Positions 10,023 through 21,800 of a DNA stretch of 64,000 bases are shown piece after piece. The notes beneath the pieces were generated by a model. The model had not been told where the DNA came from. It saw only the letters and a program-made list of their open reading frames with translations, and ran no database searches. The stretch spans positions 22,288,632-22,352,631 of the forward strand of contig NC_041021.1 of the NCBI RefSeq assembly GCF_004193775.1, written 5' to 3'. The first letter of the stretch is position 1. Each line of letters begins with the position of its first letter. Both the position numbers and the translations under genes were made by a program. The DNA comes from Glycine soja (taxonomy: Eukaryota; Streptophyta; Magnoliopsida; Fabales; Fabaceae).

Positions 10023-10760
10023 TGTAGAAGCAAGATGTTTTGATGTCTTGATGATGCTAAAGGATCAAGTGCTTCTAAGTTTTATTCAAGACAAGAATCC
10101 AAGAAAATCAAGATATATGATCAAGTTTGATCTCTTAGAATCTTTAGGAAGAAGTTTCCAAATTGAAACAAACAAAAGGTTTGACCAAAGAATTCTATCA
10201 TGTCAAATTGAGATTTGCTCTCTGGTAATCGATTACCAGCAGTTGAAAATGTTTTAATTCAAATTTTTAAAACCTGTAATCGATTACATAAGTCTTGTAA
10301 TTGATTATCAGAAGGGATTTTCAGAAAATAATTTCCAAGAGACATATCTATTCAAATGTTTTATGAACGGCCATTCAAATGTTTTAAAGAGAGTTTTCAT
10401 TGCCCAAACAGTTTTATCCTCTCGAAAGATCAAGAGTTTTTCTGAACTGAAATGTCTTATCCTCTCAAAAAGATTCCTTGGTCAACCACTTGCTTATTCA
10501 ATAAGGAATTTTTGATTGATCTTCATTTTACAATCTACCTCTTTTACGAGAGACCTCTTCTTCTCTTCTTCTTATTTCTGAAAAGGGATTAAGAGACCGT
10601 GGGTCTCTTGTTGTAGAGGATTCCTGAACACAAGGGAAGGGTTATCCCTGTGTGCATTGTTAATCCGAAAAGAGAGATTGATAGTTCAATTGGGGAATAG
10701 TCTTTGCATCTTAATTCAACCCCCCTTTTTCTTAAGGTAACTGAGGCCATTTGTCCAACA
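10023..10760 (+). mobile_element. Nested Sirevirus-like (Ty1/copia) solo LTR
   Basis: It begins TGTAGAAGCAAG and ends GGCCATTTGTCCAACA, with a 5-bp target duplication tccta at 10018-10022 and 10761-10765. Inside are two ATCGATTAC-type palindrome sites (10228-10241 and 10276-10286) typical of these LTRs. Element C has the same insertion at the same place (39347-40411) with the same duplication, while element G shows the uninterrupted target (around 57803-57815). This copy has lost an internal stretch relative to C. The insertion therefore predates the split of A and C and has been copied along with them. Confidence 0.85.
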
Positions 10761-10765
10761 TCCTA

Positions 10766-11239
10766 TTCTTGATAACTCACTTCTCTCTAAAAAGACAAAA
10801 TGAGGTCACATGAACGTCTATATTTTTACTTGAAAACACAGTCAATCAAATGCCTTTTTATTTTTTTATTTTGAAACTTATTTTTTATTTTGAAACTTAT
10901 TTGTTTTGAACTTTGCTCGTTGTTTTACGGCACCCCCACCAACGTGCAAGATGAGTAATCTCTGATTGAACGGTCTTGGAAGTCAACACTCAGGAGCGCA
11001 GGTTGCTTGAGCAAACAGACCAATGGCTTACACCCACATTCCGGTGAAAGTTGAATAAGCAAACATGCGTTTGTGAGAGGATGAGGGACAAAGATATCAA
11101 CTTTATCCATTTCATTTAACATTGTAGCTGTGGTTTACAATAATGGCATAAACTTGGAAACCCTGATGAGTCATTAGGGACACCTAACAACAGCTTTCAA
11201 AATTGCCCCATGTGTGGCATCTCTTGTCAATGTCAGGAT
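10766..11239 (-). other. Spacer downstream of gag in element A
   Basis: In an autonomous Ogre-like element protease and reverse transcriptase would follow gag here. Instead there is about 0.5 kb of sequence without pol similarity, matching 40417-40880 of element C. The pol loss is therefore shared by both copies and older than either insertion. Confidence 0.6.
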
Positions 11240-12922
11240 TTACACGCAATTCTCCTCAAATTTCAGCCAGCCCGCATCAATTAGACCTTGCACCTTACGC
11301 TTCAGAGCCCTACAATGCTCAATGGAACGCCCCGGGGCTTCTCCGTGACAAGCACACGTTGCGTTCGAGTCGTATTCTCGGAGAAATGAAGGTTGATGAA
11401 CCTTGGCTAGGGTTATGGCTACCATTGAATTATCAAGTAGATATGGGATCAAGTTTAGCATATGACAACGGAATTTGGGGTGAACCCTACAGGCTTTTTG
11501 CTGCAAAATTCCTTTTTGTTGGTGTTTTTTTGTTTTTTTTTTTTTTTTTTTTTGGTTTGTGCTACAGGTGGTCTTCGTCATTGAAAGTGCGGTAGACAAA
11601 CTTTGTGGTTGATTTAGGGATGGCCTTTGTGGATACCTGGGTGGTGGGTAAGGAGAAGGTTTGTTATTGGCTGAGTAAAGATATTGTTGGGTTGGTGGGA
11701 AACTTGGCCGTACAGGAATGGCAGTCACAGCATGGGTTTCTCCCTCTTTCTCACCCTCTTCATTTGCCCCAGTTTTCTCAGTCGTCCTAGTAGGATGATC
11801 AAATTTGCCTCTTTTCGGACCCACATCGATCCTTTCACTGGCAAAGACCAAATCCGCAAAGCTTTTGAGGGTGCGTAGCCCACCATCTTTTCATAGTAGA
11901 GTACCGATAATGTGTCTACCATCACGATTATCGTCTCCCTTTTTGCACATGTTTTGTAGTTGCATCCTATCCGGAACCATATCAGAATAGTACTGATACT
12001 GCCTAACGAAGGCAACCATTAGGTCCTTCCAAGTATGGACTCGGGAAGGTTCCAAGTTAGTGTACCAGGTAACAGCTACCCCCGTAAGACTTTCTTGGAA
12101 GAAATGTATTAGCAGTTCCTCATCTTTGCGTATGCCCTTATCTTCCGATAATACATCTTTGGATGGTTCTTGGGGCAAGTAGTCCCCTTGTACTTTTCAA
12201 AGTCCAGCACCTTGAACTTGGGAGGGGTAATGATATTGGGTACTAGGAACAACTCTTCTAGGTTAGGAAAGGCATAATCTTTACCTTACCTCCTTCAATG
12301 GCCCTGAGCCTTTCCTCTTTCCCATTTCTGCCATAGCATGAGGGTTTTTAACCGCTGTGGAATGTGAGGGTTGTGGTTGTGGGTGATACTGAGGGCCCTC
12401 CAAAGTGTTTTGCAGGGGTATACCACCAATTGCTTGCCCTTCAGCGGCATATCCGAGGCAAGGCTCGAAGTTGGCTAGATCGTGGTGGGGAATTTCATGT
12501 GTCTCCTCCATGGGTCGAGAGACATGTGCATGATCAGATTGAGGTTGTTGGCTTTTAATGAGTATGGGAGTGGAGTTATTGACATTCTTATTGGGAGTGT
12601 ACGCCACATTGGGTGGCGTATAGTTGAGAGGCAAGCCATATGACGGGAAGGCGTGCTCGTTTTGAATTTGCACATCATGGGGGCCGCCCGTACTTCCTAA
12701 ATCTTTGCCTACCATATTTGAGGTTGGATGATTCATTTGCTTGAGGCCGGATGGGGACGTCGGGTTCACCTTAGCAACAACGCTGGTAGCGGCAATTGCA
12801 ACCGCATTGGCTTCCATTATCTTCTTCACGCTCATCATGGCCTCCATCATTGTGGCCATTTTCTCTTTAATGGCCTCCATGTCGGCCTTCATCTTCTCTT
12901 GTATCTCCTCTACTTCACCCAT
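11240..12922 (-). pseudogene. gag: Broken gag of Ogre-like element A
   Basis: The gag polyprotein would form the cytoplasmic particle that packages element RNA. On the minus strand the N-terminal part (12922 to about 12281) has a coiled-coil-like Met/Glu/Lys-rich stretch (MGEVEEIQEKM then repeated EAIKEKMATMMEAM). The capsid-like part (about 12130-11950) has FFQESLTGVAVTWYTNLEP and RQYQYYSDMVPDRMQLQNMC. The C-terminal part has a retroviral zinc-knuckle-like segment near 11300-11350 (CACHGEAPGRSIEHC) followed by LKRKVQGLIDAGWL. Several frameshifts (near 12285, 12180 and 11850) and a loss of about 30 codons after NMCKK break it. A long A/T run (11528-11551) interrupts the frame before the knuckle. 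No pol follows. Confidence 0.85.
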
Positions 12923-13523
12923 TACTCTAGCTCTAGCACGAGTTCGGTAAGGGCATCGTAAAGCGTGTCCCTTTCTTTTTTATAACAATGATTAAGTTCA
13001 TTTTATTTTATTTTTCAAGGAAAGAATGCAACGAGCAATGCAACCAATGAAAAGCATGGATGCATGCGAATGATGTACAATTGAAGTATTGCGAATTTTT
13101 ACGCAAGATATGGGGTTGAATCAATTTAGATTTTCAACATGGTCCATGACATCTTTGTCAAGGTGAAACTGGAAGTAACAAGGACATCAATAATCCTAAA
13201 TATGTTTGGCAGTAGATGAAGCAGTGATGTGACTCGATTCATCTTTTGCCCCAATTTTGCAAGACGGTTACTTCCATATTTCAACTTGACTTGATGAACC
13301 TTTTTGTAAAAGCATGAGCTTGGTTCAACCCTATAATCCAAGGAATGGCAATTCTGATCGCCAATACTTCAACAACATCTCATAGGGATGAATGACTCGG
13401 GCATACTTTAAGCTCATGCACGGAAAATGTAATTATGAAATTGAGATGCCCGAAGAAACACCATTTCCTAGTTAACCATGCATTAGGTACCATGTTCAAT
13501 TATTTTGTTTTGTTGTTGTGTGT

Positions 13524-13568
<45 letters not shown>

Positions 13569-14136
13569 ATGGGTTTATGATCCCAACATGGTTGGCTCAT
13601 GGTGCCTAACACATGCAACTAAGAATGTAGTGTGAAGTTTCACGCTTCCCCTTTTTTGTTTTTGTTTTGTAGAGGAAAACGCAAGGATGAGCAAACATGA
13701 AAACAAATGGTATGCAATTTTGCAGATCAAAAAGTTTGTTGAACGCATATGCATGACGATGCCATGACTCATGCAAAATGTGAGGCTGTAATATGATAAC
13801 AGACAAATGTAGGAACGATATGTTCATTATGATGTTATGAAGAGATGCTTATGCGATGCATGATATGAATGCATTTTACGGACACGAGAGCCCGGAAAAT
13901 TATCTCTTCTTACTTGCGCATTTGGGGGCGCAGTGCCCCATGTGTACAATTAAGAAGGTGATATGGACCTTCCGGCTTCCTGTGACAAAGGACGAGACCA
14001 ACATACAATGCATGCTAGAGATAAAATGTGGGAGTGACTTGATTCGCACTGATTTTTGGAGTAAAAACGTGGGATAAACTCATTTTTTTTTCAAAAAGTT
14101 ATAACTAGTCAAGATCTGAGCGACAATACAAACTTC
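12923..14136 (-). other. Spacer between ORF1 and gag in element A
   Basis: About 1.2 kb without a recognisable product. It contains a long T run (13526-13564; poly-A on the element strand) and sequence that recurs in element G (compare 13670-13860 with about 57955-58160, both with gcagaggaaaa-type starts). Legume Ogre elements often have a non-coding or intron-bearing gap between ORF1 and gag; I cannot demonstrate splicing here. Confidence 0.5.
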
Positions 14137-15823
14137 CTAGTGGTTTCTAATCATATGGTCCATTAAGTCTATCATATGCTGACAATAGCTGAGTAGTCCG
14201 TGGATCTCCTCGGGGGCGGAGTAGGTGTCCGCCACTGCTTTGGCCTTGGCTAGCAATGGGGGAAGTTCTTGACTCCTGTTCAAAGTAAGAGCAAATTGGT
14301 CCGTCCACATTGTTGCCTCTTGGTGCAATGAATCAATTACCCTTTCCCTTGCTTCCCTTTCTGCTGATATCTTGGCGTACTCATCCTCTAGCCTTTGCTC
14401 GTGAGTCGCCGCTAGATTTAGCTTCTCTTTGCACTTATCGATGATGGCCCACATATTCCCTTCAGTCTCGCTTAACTATTGGGACAAATTTCTTTTCGAC
14501 CTAAGGCAAACCTTTAGCTCGTCCTTCAAGATCATGCCTTTGACCCGTGATGATTCCTTTCACCTCTTCGGAGCTTGAGCTCACTATTGCTGCCCTATAA
14601 AGCCCCTCAAAACTTTGCTTTGGTCGTGTTCTTCCTTTCGGGCCTTCTTGGTTTCTCATTCCAAGGCTTCATCGGTGGCCATATTGACATCCCTTAGTTC
14701 ATCATACTCTTTTCAGACTTTGATGGCTATGGACTTGAACTTCTCTTCGACTACCCAGGCTTTTTCAAGCTCTGCCTTTAGGGCTTGTACCTCATCACTT
14801 TCTTCCGAAGCTTTAACCTCATCGTCTCTCACAGTCTTTAGATTTGGGAGCCAATCCAGTCCTTGTGTTCGGACTCTCAGCCACTTATGATAGCCGCCGA
14901 TGATCCCATTACTGCTTCCCCTAAGCTCTCTGTCCTTTCTTCACGCCGCATCCCATGCCTTGCGAACTCCTTGGAGTACCCTCGCGTTGTGGTCACTGAA
15001 ACCTCGTGCGATGAAAGGCGTGATGCTTTCGTCTGATGGCACTCCTCTCATGGGACATCCTTCGCATGAAGATAGAATCCTGATTCTTCCTTCCTTCTAG
15101 CGAGGGAACCATTTAACAGACGCCCCTCCATGCTAGCCAAGAGTTGGTGCACAACAAACAATTCTTGCGCCGCTCTTTTCACATCCTCGGTCGAACGTGT
15201 CATACATGGCCAAAATGGCGACGACCGGGCTTTCCTTGCCATGATGAAAGGCGAGGAAAGCGTCAATCGCTGCTAGGTCCACTAACCCTTCCATATTCGG
15301 AAAGAGGACAACTCCAAAGATCAAAAGCGCCAAGATGTCAATAAAAGAAAACCCATTCGCCTTGATTTGCCAAGGCCTTTGCCCTTTCCTCCAAACACTT
15401 CCTTGGTACTCCGACTACCCCATTCCTGTTTTGCTTTACACGGTCCAACTCTTGTGCTGAGATTTTCACCACCTTGGCAACTCTTGTCGTGGAGGGATAG
15501 AACCCAGAGAAAAGATATGGCTTCCTTCCTCCCAGTGGGCATCCCAGGATTTCTTCAAACTCTTTCACAGTCGGCACTAGCTGGAAGTCCTCAAATGTGA
15601 AGCACCTTAGGGGCTGGTCATAATACTGGGAAAGGGATGCAATCGGTTCCATGGAGACTTCTACCCTAGCTAGGTCCCAAATCTTACCATAGGCTTTGCG
15701 GAAGGCTTGCCGTTGAAGTTGACCCATTAATTGCCCCAACTTTCGTAAACTGGTGACCTCTAAGCTCTTGATTTTGACTTGATAGAACCTCTTTTTAAGC
15801 GAAGGCTTTTGACTTGATCCCAT
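14137..15823 (-). pseudogene. Broken ORF1 of Ogre-like element A
   Basis: ORF1 precedes gag in Ogre elements and its function is unknown. The first 161 residues (15823-15338) are open: they start MGSSQKPSLKKRFYQVK, then LGQLMGQLQRQAFRKAYGKI, YYDQPLRCFTFEDFQLVPTV and FEEILGCPLGGRKPYLFSG. The product continues in another frame (LALLIFGVVLFPNMEGLVDL, from 15333) and then a third (RRKEESGFYLH, to 15048), so at least two frameshifts are present. A distal segment at 14454-14137 is open again and helical, with REARERVIDSLHQEATMW and SAPEEIHGLLSYCQHMIDLM, which looks like the usual C-terminus. The 14460-15040 part reads as Lys/Glu-rich coiled-coil-like pieces in shifted frames. No intact protein is possible. 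Confidence 0.8.
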
Positions 15824-16672
15824 GTTTTACTAAAGTGAAATAAAATCTAGTGCGAAACAAAACTCCTACATCTATCATGGGTGGAATGGATGAATGCATG
15901 AAGAAATGCATATGACACAGATGCAATTTACGAATACGGGAGCCCGAGAAATTGTTTCCTTCTTGGATACAACGTTTGGGCAGCATGGCACCCAACGTAT
16001 GTTTTTTAAGAAGGCGACACGGACCCTCCGTCGGTTTGCTAAAGTGAGGGGATCAAAGACGAAACCCACGCATGATGCATATGCGAAAGGCACAACACGG
16101 GGATGTACATAGTACGACAATATTCACAAACAAATATAAGCAAAAGGGTATATGATACTTATGCATGGCAGTGTGAAAAATGGCACGCAGCGTGTTTGCT
16201 CCGTGCCCCTATTTAAGGGACCTATAAGGGAGAGAGCTAACTAGGCTTTTAGTGATAACCCCCAAGGTAGTCATATCTCTCTTGATGGTTTCTAGAGGTA
16301 TCATCCCCTTCGAAGAACATACTGCAGCAGTAGGGACTACTAGCAACAATATGTTTTCAAAGAGAAAAACTCTAGATGAGGGTTCACTGTAATCAAGCAA
16401 GTCGGAGACCTAGCATGATCACAGATTCACCTCCACTCCTTATGTTCCCACGAACCCGGGTATAGGGCCTTTTTTCAACTCACCGTGTGTGCAAATAGTG
16501 TTAGTGTTTGTGTGCATCAAATGAATAAATATTTACCTCATGCATACAAAAAAAATGCACTAAAAGCATCAAAGAGTTATATATACAAGAACATAATAAG
16601 GGGAAGCCAACAAAGGAGTAAGTCATGGCAAAATTTGCACAAGATTAAATGGCCTAACTCTCTAAAAAAACA
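15824..16672 (-). other. 5' leader of element A
   Basis: Non-coding sequence between the primer site and ORF1. It is related to the leader of element G (58160-58655), sharing the tatcatcc...gaa...ctgcagcagtagggactac-type stretch and aaactctagatgagg. Short open frames have no recognisable features. Confidence 0.6.
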
Positions 16673-16691
16673 GTCCCCAGTGGAGTCGCCA
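16673..16691 (-). other. Primer binding site of element A
   Basis: On the minus strand, two bases inside the 5' LTR, the sequence reads TGGCGACTCCACTGGGGAC. It is identical at 58656-58674 in element G. Ogre elements are primed by an Arg tRNA (family knowledge); I have not checked base pairing against a tRNA. Confidence 0.75.
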
Positions 16692-16693
16692 AC

Positions 16694-18343
16694 TGTCGCA
16701 ACCTACCCTTCGGCGGGAGGGCGACGCGTGACTCGCGGGATGCGTGTTCCACGAAAGGAATACGCGCGGAGTCGCCACCAACGTTTATTTGAGGAAAACG
16801 TCGGAAAAACCGGAAAAGACGCGATCTACGAACTTTTAAGTGAAAGGTTCGGGAGTTGTATTTACGCACGGGGAAGGTATTAGCAACCCACACGTCCGCC
16901 CCAAGGGACGGCAGCCTTTAATCGAATGTGCAAACATGACTTTGATTTTTTATGTTCCCTTTTTATGTCTCTATATCCTTTATACCCTTTTTATATTTTC
17001 TCTTTTTGTGGTCGACAAGGGTGTTTCCCTTTGCTCCTACGTATTCCTCAATTTGGGATGAGAAAATCAGACCTACGTAGTTCTTTTTTATCAAGTGATT
17101 CTTTTTTACTTTAAGAGGTGATCATTTTAAGGCGTTGGACCTTAAAAATGATCCATTTTACTTAGTGAGAAAATGAAATGACAAACTTCAAAAGCCTATT
17201 TTTATGGACGAGCTTGACTAGGCGAATTGATTTTAGCCTTTAGTTTCACTTTAGTTATTAATCAATTCGATTAAGAATGAGAAATCCCAAAGAGAAAACG
17301 TCCGATTGATTTTCCGCTTTATTTTACTAAAAGATGTCTTTTTGATTATTATATTATTTTTTACCTCTTTTTGATTTCCAACGTGGTTACGGCACGACCG
17401 AACGGTCGGAATTTATTTTAACCGAAGTTAATGGATAATACAATTCAAACGTTCGGTGGAAATTTATTTTATTTTTAAGTTAAGCGAGAAATGACTTAAG
17501 TAAAATGGCTTAAGCACGTCAACAAGGGGTATAAAAAGTAAACAAAACGAGAATAAAAATGCACGAAACACAATGTGGACCACTACGGGTACATAGAATG
17601 AATCGAAAAGCTTGGTTCGAGGTACTTACCCGTTGAAGATCGAAGAACGATGAAGAACGAATGAAGAACGTCGAAGAACGGTTGAAACCTTTGCGAAATT
17701 CTTCACGGAAAACGTTACGGAAACGTTTCGGAAGCGCCTCGGCTTAGATTTTCTTCACGGAAACGATTTTTCCAAGCAAATTCGAAAGAGAGAGAAGTGC
17801 CAAAGGGGCTGAACCCTTTTCTTCTTCACTTCCTCCCCTATTTATAGCAAAATAGGGGAGTAGGTTGCCACCCAGCTCGCCCAGGCGAGCCAGGTTGCTT
17901 CCTCCAGAAGCAACAGCCTTCTGGAGGAATATTCTGGAGGGCCCAAGTGGGCCTGGGTGCTATTTGCACCCCCATTTTTACTAAGTACACCCCCTCTGCT
18001 GTTTTTTGGTGATTCTTTTTTCGTAAAGTTACGGAAACTTACGAATTTCGTAACGATACTTGTTTTCTTTCCGTAATGTTACGGAACCTTGCGGATTACA
18101 TAATCATCCCCCTTTTGACTTACGGAATGTTACGAAACCTCACTTAATTATGCAACGATGCTTCCGTTTGATTTCCGGTGTGTCACGGAAACTTACGGAT
18201 TGTGCATCAATATTTTTTTGGTTTTTCGGCATGTCCTGGAATTTCACAAATTGCCTAATGATGGATGCCAAGCACCTCACAAGGACCAAAGAAAGGTAGC
18301 ATGTCATCAAGCAAAGGTCCCCGGACGAAATTAGGGTATGACA
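16694..18343 (-). repeat. 5' LTR of element A
   Basis: Runs from TGTCGCAACC to gggtatgaca, 1650 bp. It carries the promoter for element transcription on the minus strand, with TATA box GCTATAAATAG near 17837-17847. Differences from the 3' LTR that I could see: positions equivalent to 684 and 1322, two adjacent bases and one further base beside the palindrome at 17875-17890, four more bases near the TGTCATACCC end, one C-run length change and one 18-bp unit missing. Confidence 0.92.
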
Positions 18344-18348
18344 CTATC
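18344..18348. other. Target site duplication of element A (right copy, ctatc)
   Basis: Identical to 487-491 and directly abutting the CA end of the LTR. Confidence 0.93.
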
Positions 18349-18520
18349 CAATTATGGATTTCTCTTCGTTAATTAGCCTAACCTGCGTATCTTTCCCCCA
18401 ATATACCTAATTCTACCAGGAGTATATATGTATATATATACACTGAATAATACTCATATATATAATCATTCAAAATGCATCGTTTACAAAATTCCGGGTA
18501 GAAATTTCCAGGATGTCACA
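18349..18520 (-). repeat. Right half of old LTR fragment L
   Basis: Continuation of 1-486 after element A. It ends ggatgtcaca at 18520, which read on the minus strand is a TGTGACATCC start. It includes a TA-rich stretch (18421-18470). No coding signal. Confidence 0.4.
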
Positions 18521-18825
18521 ATATACTTAGTAATTAATAATGCAGGATTGAAATGTGGGGAAATAAGATGAATAACGAGATATTTACAATACATTTTTAA
18601 TTAAACTAACTAACTACGAATAATAAAAGAAAATCATATTGAAGAATAAAATAAAATAAAGAGCTATCCACTAATGTTTATAATAATTATTATTATTTTA
18701 TTTCATTTTTTATTTTTTTGTTAAAGTCAAAGGGTTGACTTTGACTTAGTCGTCATGACGGATTGCTGACATGGCAGGCCTAGTCACCATCCTAAGTGAC
18801 AAGGGTGCATATTCGAAGGAGGGAG
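18521..18825 (+). other. AT-rich flank ending in a polypurine-like tract
   Basis: AT-rich DNA with no ORF, then a segment (18725-18825) with a ttgactttgac repeat that ends in cgaaggagggag directly before the TGTAACC start of the next LTR. The purine run is where the polypurine tract of a plus-strand element would lie, so this may be the truncated 3' end of its internal region. Confidence 0.45.
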
Positions 18826-21800
18826 TGTAACCATCAATAATTTTATTTCAAGCTTCACAAAAAAAATGAGTTAGGTCCAAAATGAAAGAAGGTGCATGTG
18901 TTGAAAAGGGATGTAAATAGCGATTTTCATTTTATTTCAGACTTCACAAAAATGGACTAGGCCCAAAATGAAAGAAGGTGCATGTATTAAAGAAAGGGAT
19001 GCAAATAGTGATTTTCATTGTATTTTAGACTTCACAAAAATGAGCTAGGCCCAACATAATGAAGGTGCATGTGTAAAGAAAAGAGTGCAAATAGTGGTTT
19101 ATATTTTATTTCAGACCTCACAAAAATGGGCTAGGCCTGTAACACCCTGATATATATATCTATATATTATTAGTAATTATGTTTGATGTTTGATTATTTG
19201 TTGTGTTATTTTATCCGTAATTATTTTCAAGGAGGTGAGTTTAGTTATTAGAAGGGTGTTAGTAGTTAAAGCGTTAGCTTCTCAAAGAAGCCACGAGGAA
19301 GCTTTTTGAGGAAGCCTCTTGAGGAGGCTACATGAGCTGCCTCGGTAAAAATGCTGCCCAGCCTTTGTTAACCGTTGGATCTTCTCAAAATTTGGTCTGC
19401 AGCTTCAAAAGACACTTGTCGACAATCTGACCGTTTGGATCTTTGAGAAGATGTCTGGAGTGTGCGTGAAGCTTCCTTTCCTGAGAGCATTTCTCATTTG
19501 AGCATTTCAGCCTTTGCTTTCGTGTAGCTTAGGAAAAATGCCATTTCTTCTCCTTTCTTTCTTCCAAATCCATTTCTAATGTTTCAAGCACTTTTTCCAT
19601 CACCCATAACCACCATTAGCCACCACAAACCGTCATTGTTCTCCGTTGAAACTCCACAACGAGAGGAACCCGTCGATTGGAGCGGAATCTTCCAACTTGG
19701 CTTGCGGTTTCAGTAAAGAACGAAACCCTAATCTGACCTTTCATTTTCCTTCGAGGTAACCATGATTCTATGCTTGATTCTTGTTAGTTTTAGCTTGTCT
19801 TTGCATCTTTTCTGACTTTGGAACCACCATTGCATGTTTTACGCTTCCTTTGAAAACCCTAGAGCATGGAGACTTCATAAACATTATCCTTTCAGGAAAT
19901 GCATGTTATCTTCGTAACCCACACTGAACCCCGGTCACATTGGTGTGATCGGAATTTCAAAATGATATCCCTTTGTACAACCCGAAATGCTCTCAGCTCT
20001 TTCATGAAGTGACGTGGGTGTTTGACCCAGAGCATTGTTGTTAGCTTTGTTTCATGAAATCCATATTAAGTCTCCTTCGTTTTGGTATGGTAGAGGCTTT
20101 CGTGGAACCAACGAGCGGAGAAGAAAAAGAAATCTCCAAGTGACGTGACAAGGAACCCGCGGGTAGCTCAAGATAGGTGATGAGAGTTTATTATAAAATT
20201 TACCGCTTTAACACCATAGTTAGGGTCAGGGAACCTAGCTATGAGGATATCTGCCTGTCCCTATTGCATGCTGATTTTCCTTTCAAGAAAATTATGTTTT
20301 TAAGTAATGGGATGCGATATAATTGTCCTTGATTTTCATGCGAGTTTTCCAAAAAGGAATAATTTTTTTAACTAATGGGATGCGATAAAATTGTTATTGA
20401 TATGTATGCTGGTTTTTCAGGAGAAATTATATTTTGACAAATGGGATGCAATATATATATGTATTGTGATGAATGATATTGTTGTGTTTGTTTGAATTGT
20501 GTAGTTTGAAGACCTGTGAGTGTGAATCTCAGGCATGAAAGAAATATATATACGTGCAAAATGCGATTTGTTGTTGATGTCACTATTGAGGATTTTTAAT
20601 TGATATGTGATGATAATGATAATTATGATGATATTGATTTGAGATGACGTTGTTAATAAAGACCATGTCAACATGATTGTTATTATTGATGAATATGTGA
20701 ATATGAAATGAGGTTGCTGTTGTTGTTGATAACGTCATTGAGACGAGATGATATTTATGTTGTGAATGACATAGAAATGGAATGTTGATTGATGTTGGAA
20801 ATGCATTGGCATGTGCATGATGTGTATGTTCGTGGGGGGCACTGTGCACTGACCTTCTAGGGTCTTTGGCACTAGCTTTTGGCCACGTTCATACATCGTA
20901 TGAAGTGTATGTCATGGGGGGTAAAGTGCACTGACCTTGTCAGATGGCCCAGACGTGGGTAACTAGCGTGGTTAAAGAATCTAAGCATTTTTGAGGGGAT
21001 GTTTAGGCGCTTTAATTGGTCCATGGTCTTTGGCACTTACTTTTGGCCGTGATCATAGCTCATATGACATAGGAAATAGAGTAACTGTGGCCAAGTGTAC
21101 TTTGTATTGAGGGGGCTTGTCACTTGGTAGGGAACACCTTTGGGCTCCCAGGCTGATCACCTATGGGAGGGGGGCTATTACATGCACAACCGGATGGTCC
21201 CGACGAACTCAACACAATTCCCTAAGTGAGAGTGTCGTGTGGACACGCTTAGGCTATTTCTTGAGATTTGGTTGTTGTTGGTACGTACCACATTGCATCT
21301 GTGTGTTTGAGTCAGGTGCATGCATCATTCTGTGCAGTCTTGATTGGGTCCATGGATGAATGATGAGTAATTGTTGGATGTGGATGATGAATATTTGTTG
21401 GATATGAGTGTTGAATAATGAATGTTGTGTATGCTCATCATGTTTGCCTATGTTCCTTGCTAATTGTGGTTATTTGGAATTGATATTTGTTCTTTTTATA
21501 ATGAACTCACCCTTGCAATTTTATATCATGTGGTTGATACCTGTGATGATCACGAACATTGTTTGTGGGAGCAGAATGACAGCAGCAGGGTGCAAGAAGT
21601 GAAATTCTAGTGAGGAGCCGCTGAGCCAAAGTGATGACGTTTGCATTATTTTGGGAGAGAGTTGTGTTTTGTAATCAACTCCTCCGTGGTTGGTTTTCAA
21701 ATTCTATTTTGTTGGGTTAAAGATGTAAAACTTGGATTTTAATTATACTTATGAACAAATTTAATTTTTGTTAAGTGTATGACGTATACCAAGTTATTGT

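Larger units (their letters stand above)
492..18343 (-). mobile_element. Element A: full-length non-autonomous Ogre-like (Ty3/gypsy, Tat) LTR retrotransposon
   Basis: Two nearly identical LTRs (492-2161 and 16694-18343), TG...CA ends and a perfect ctatc duplication delimit a 17.9-kb insertion. Read on the minus strand the order is 5' LTR, primer site, ORF1, gag, a nested solo LTR, spacer, hairpin minisatellite, remnant of an env-like or plant-transposon-protein ORF, AT- and CT-rich spacer, 127-bp hairpin array, polypurine tract and 3' LTR. An extra ORF1 before gag and a primer site of the form TGGCGACTCCACTGGGGAC are features of legume Ogre elements (family knowledge). No protease, reverse transcriptase, RNase H or integrase was found, so it must have moved using proteins supplied in trans. 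By eye the LTRs differ by about nine substitutions and two indels, so the insertion is recent. Confidence 0.88.
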
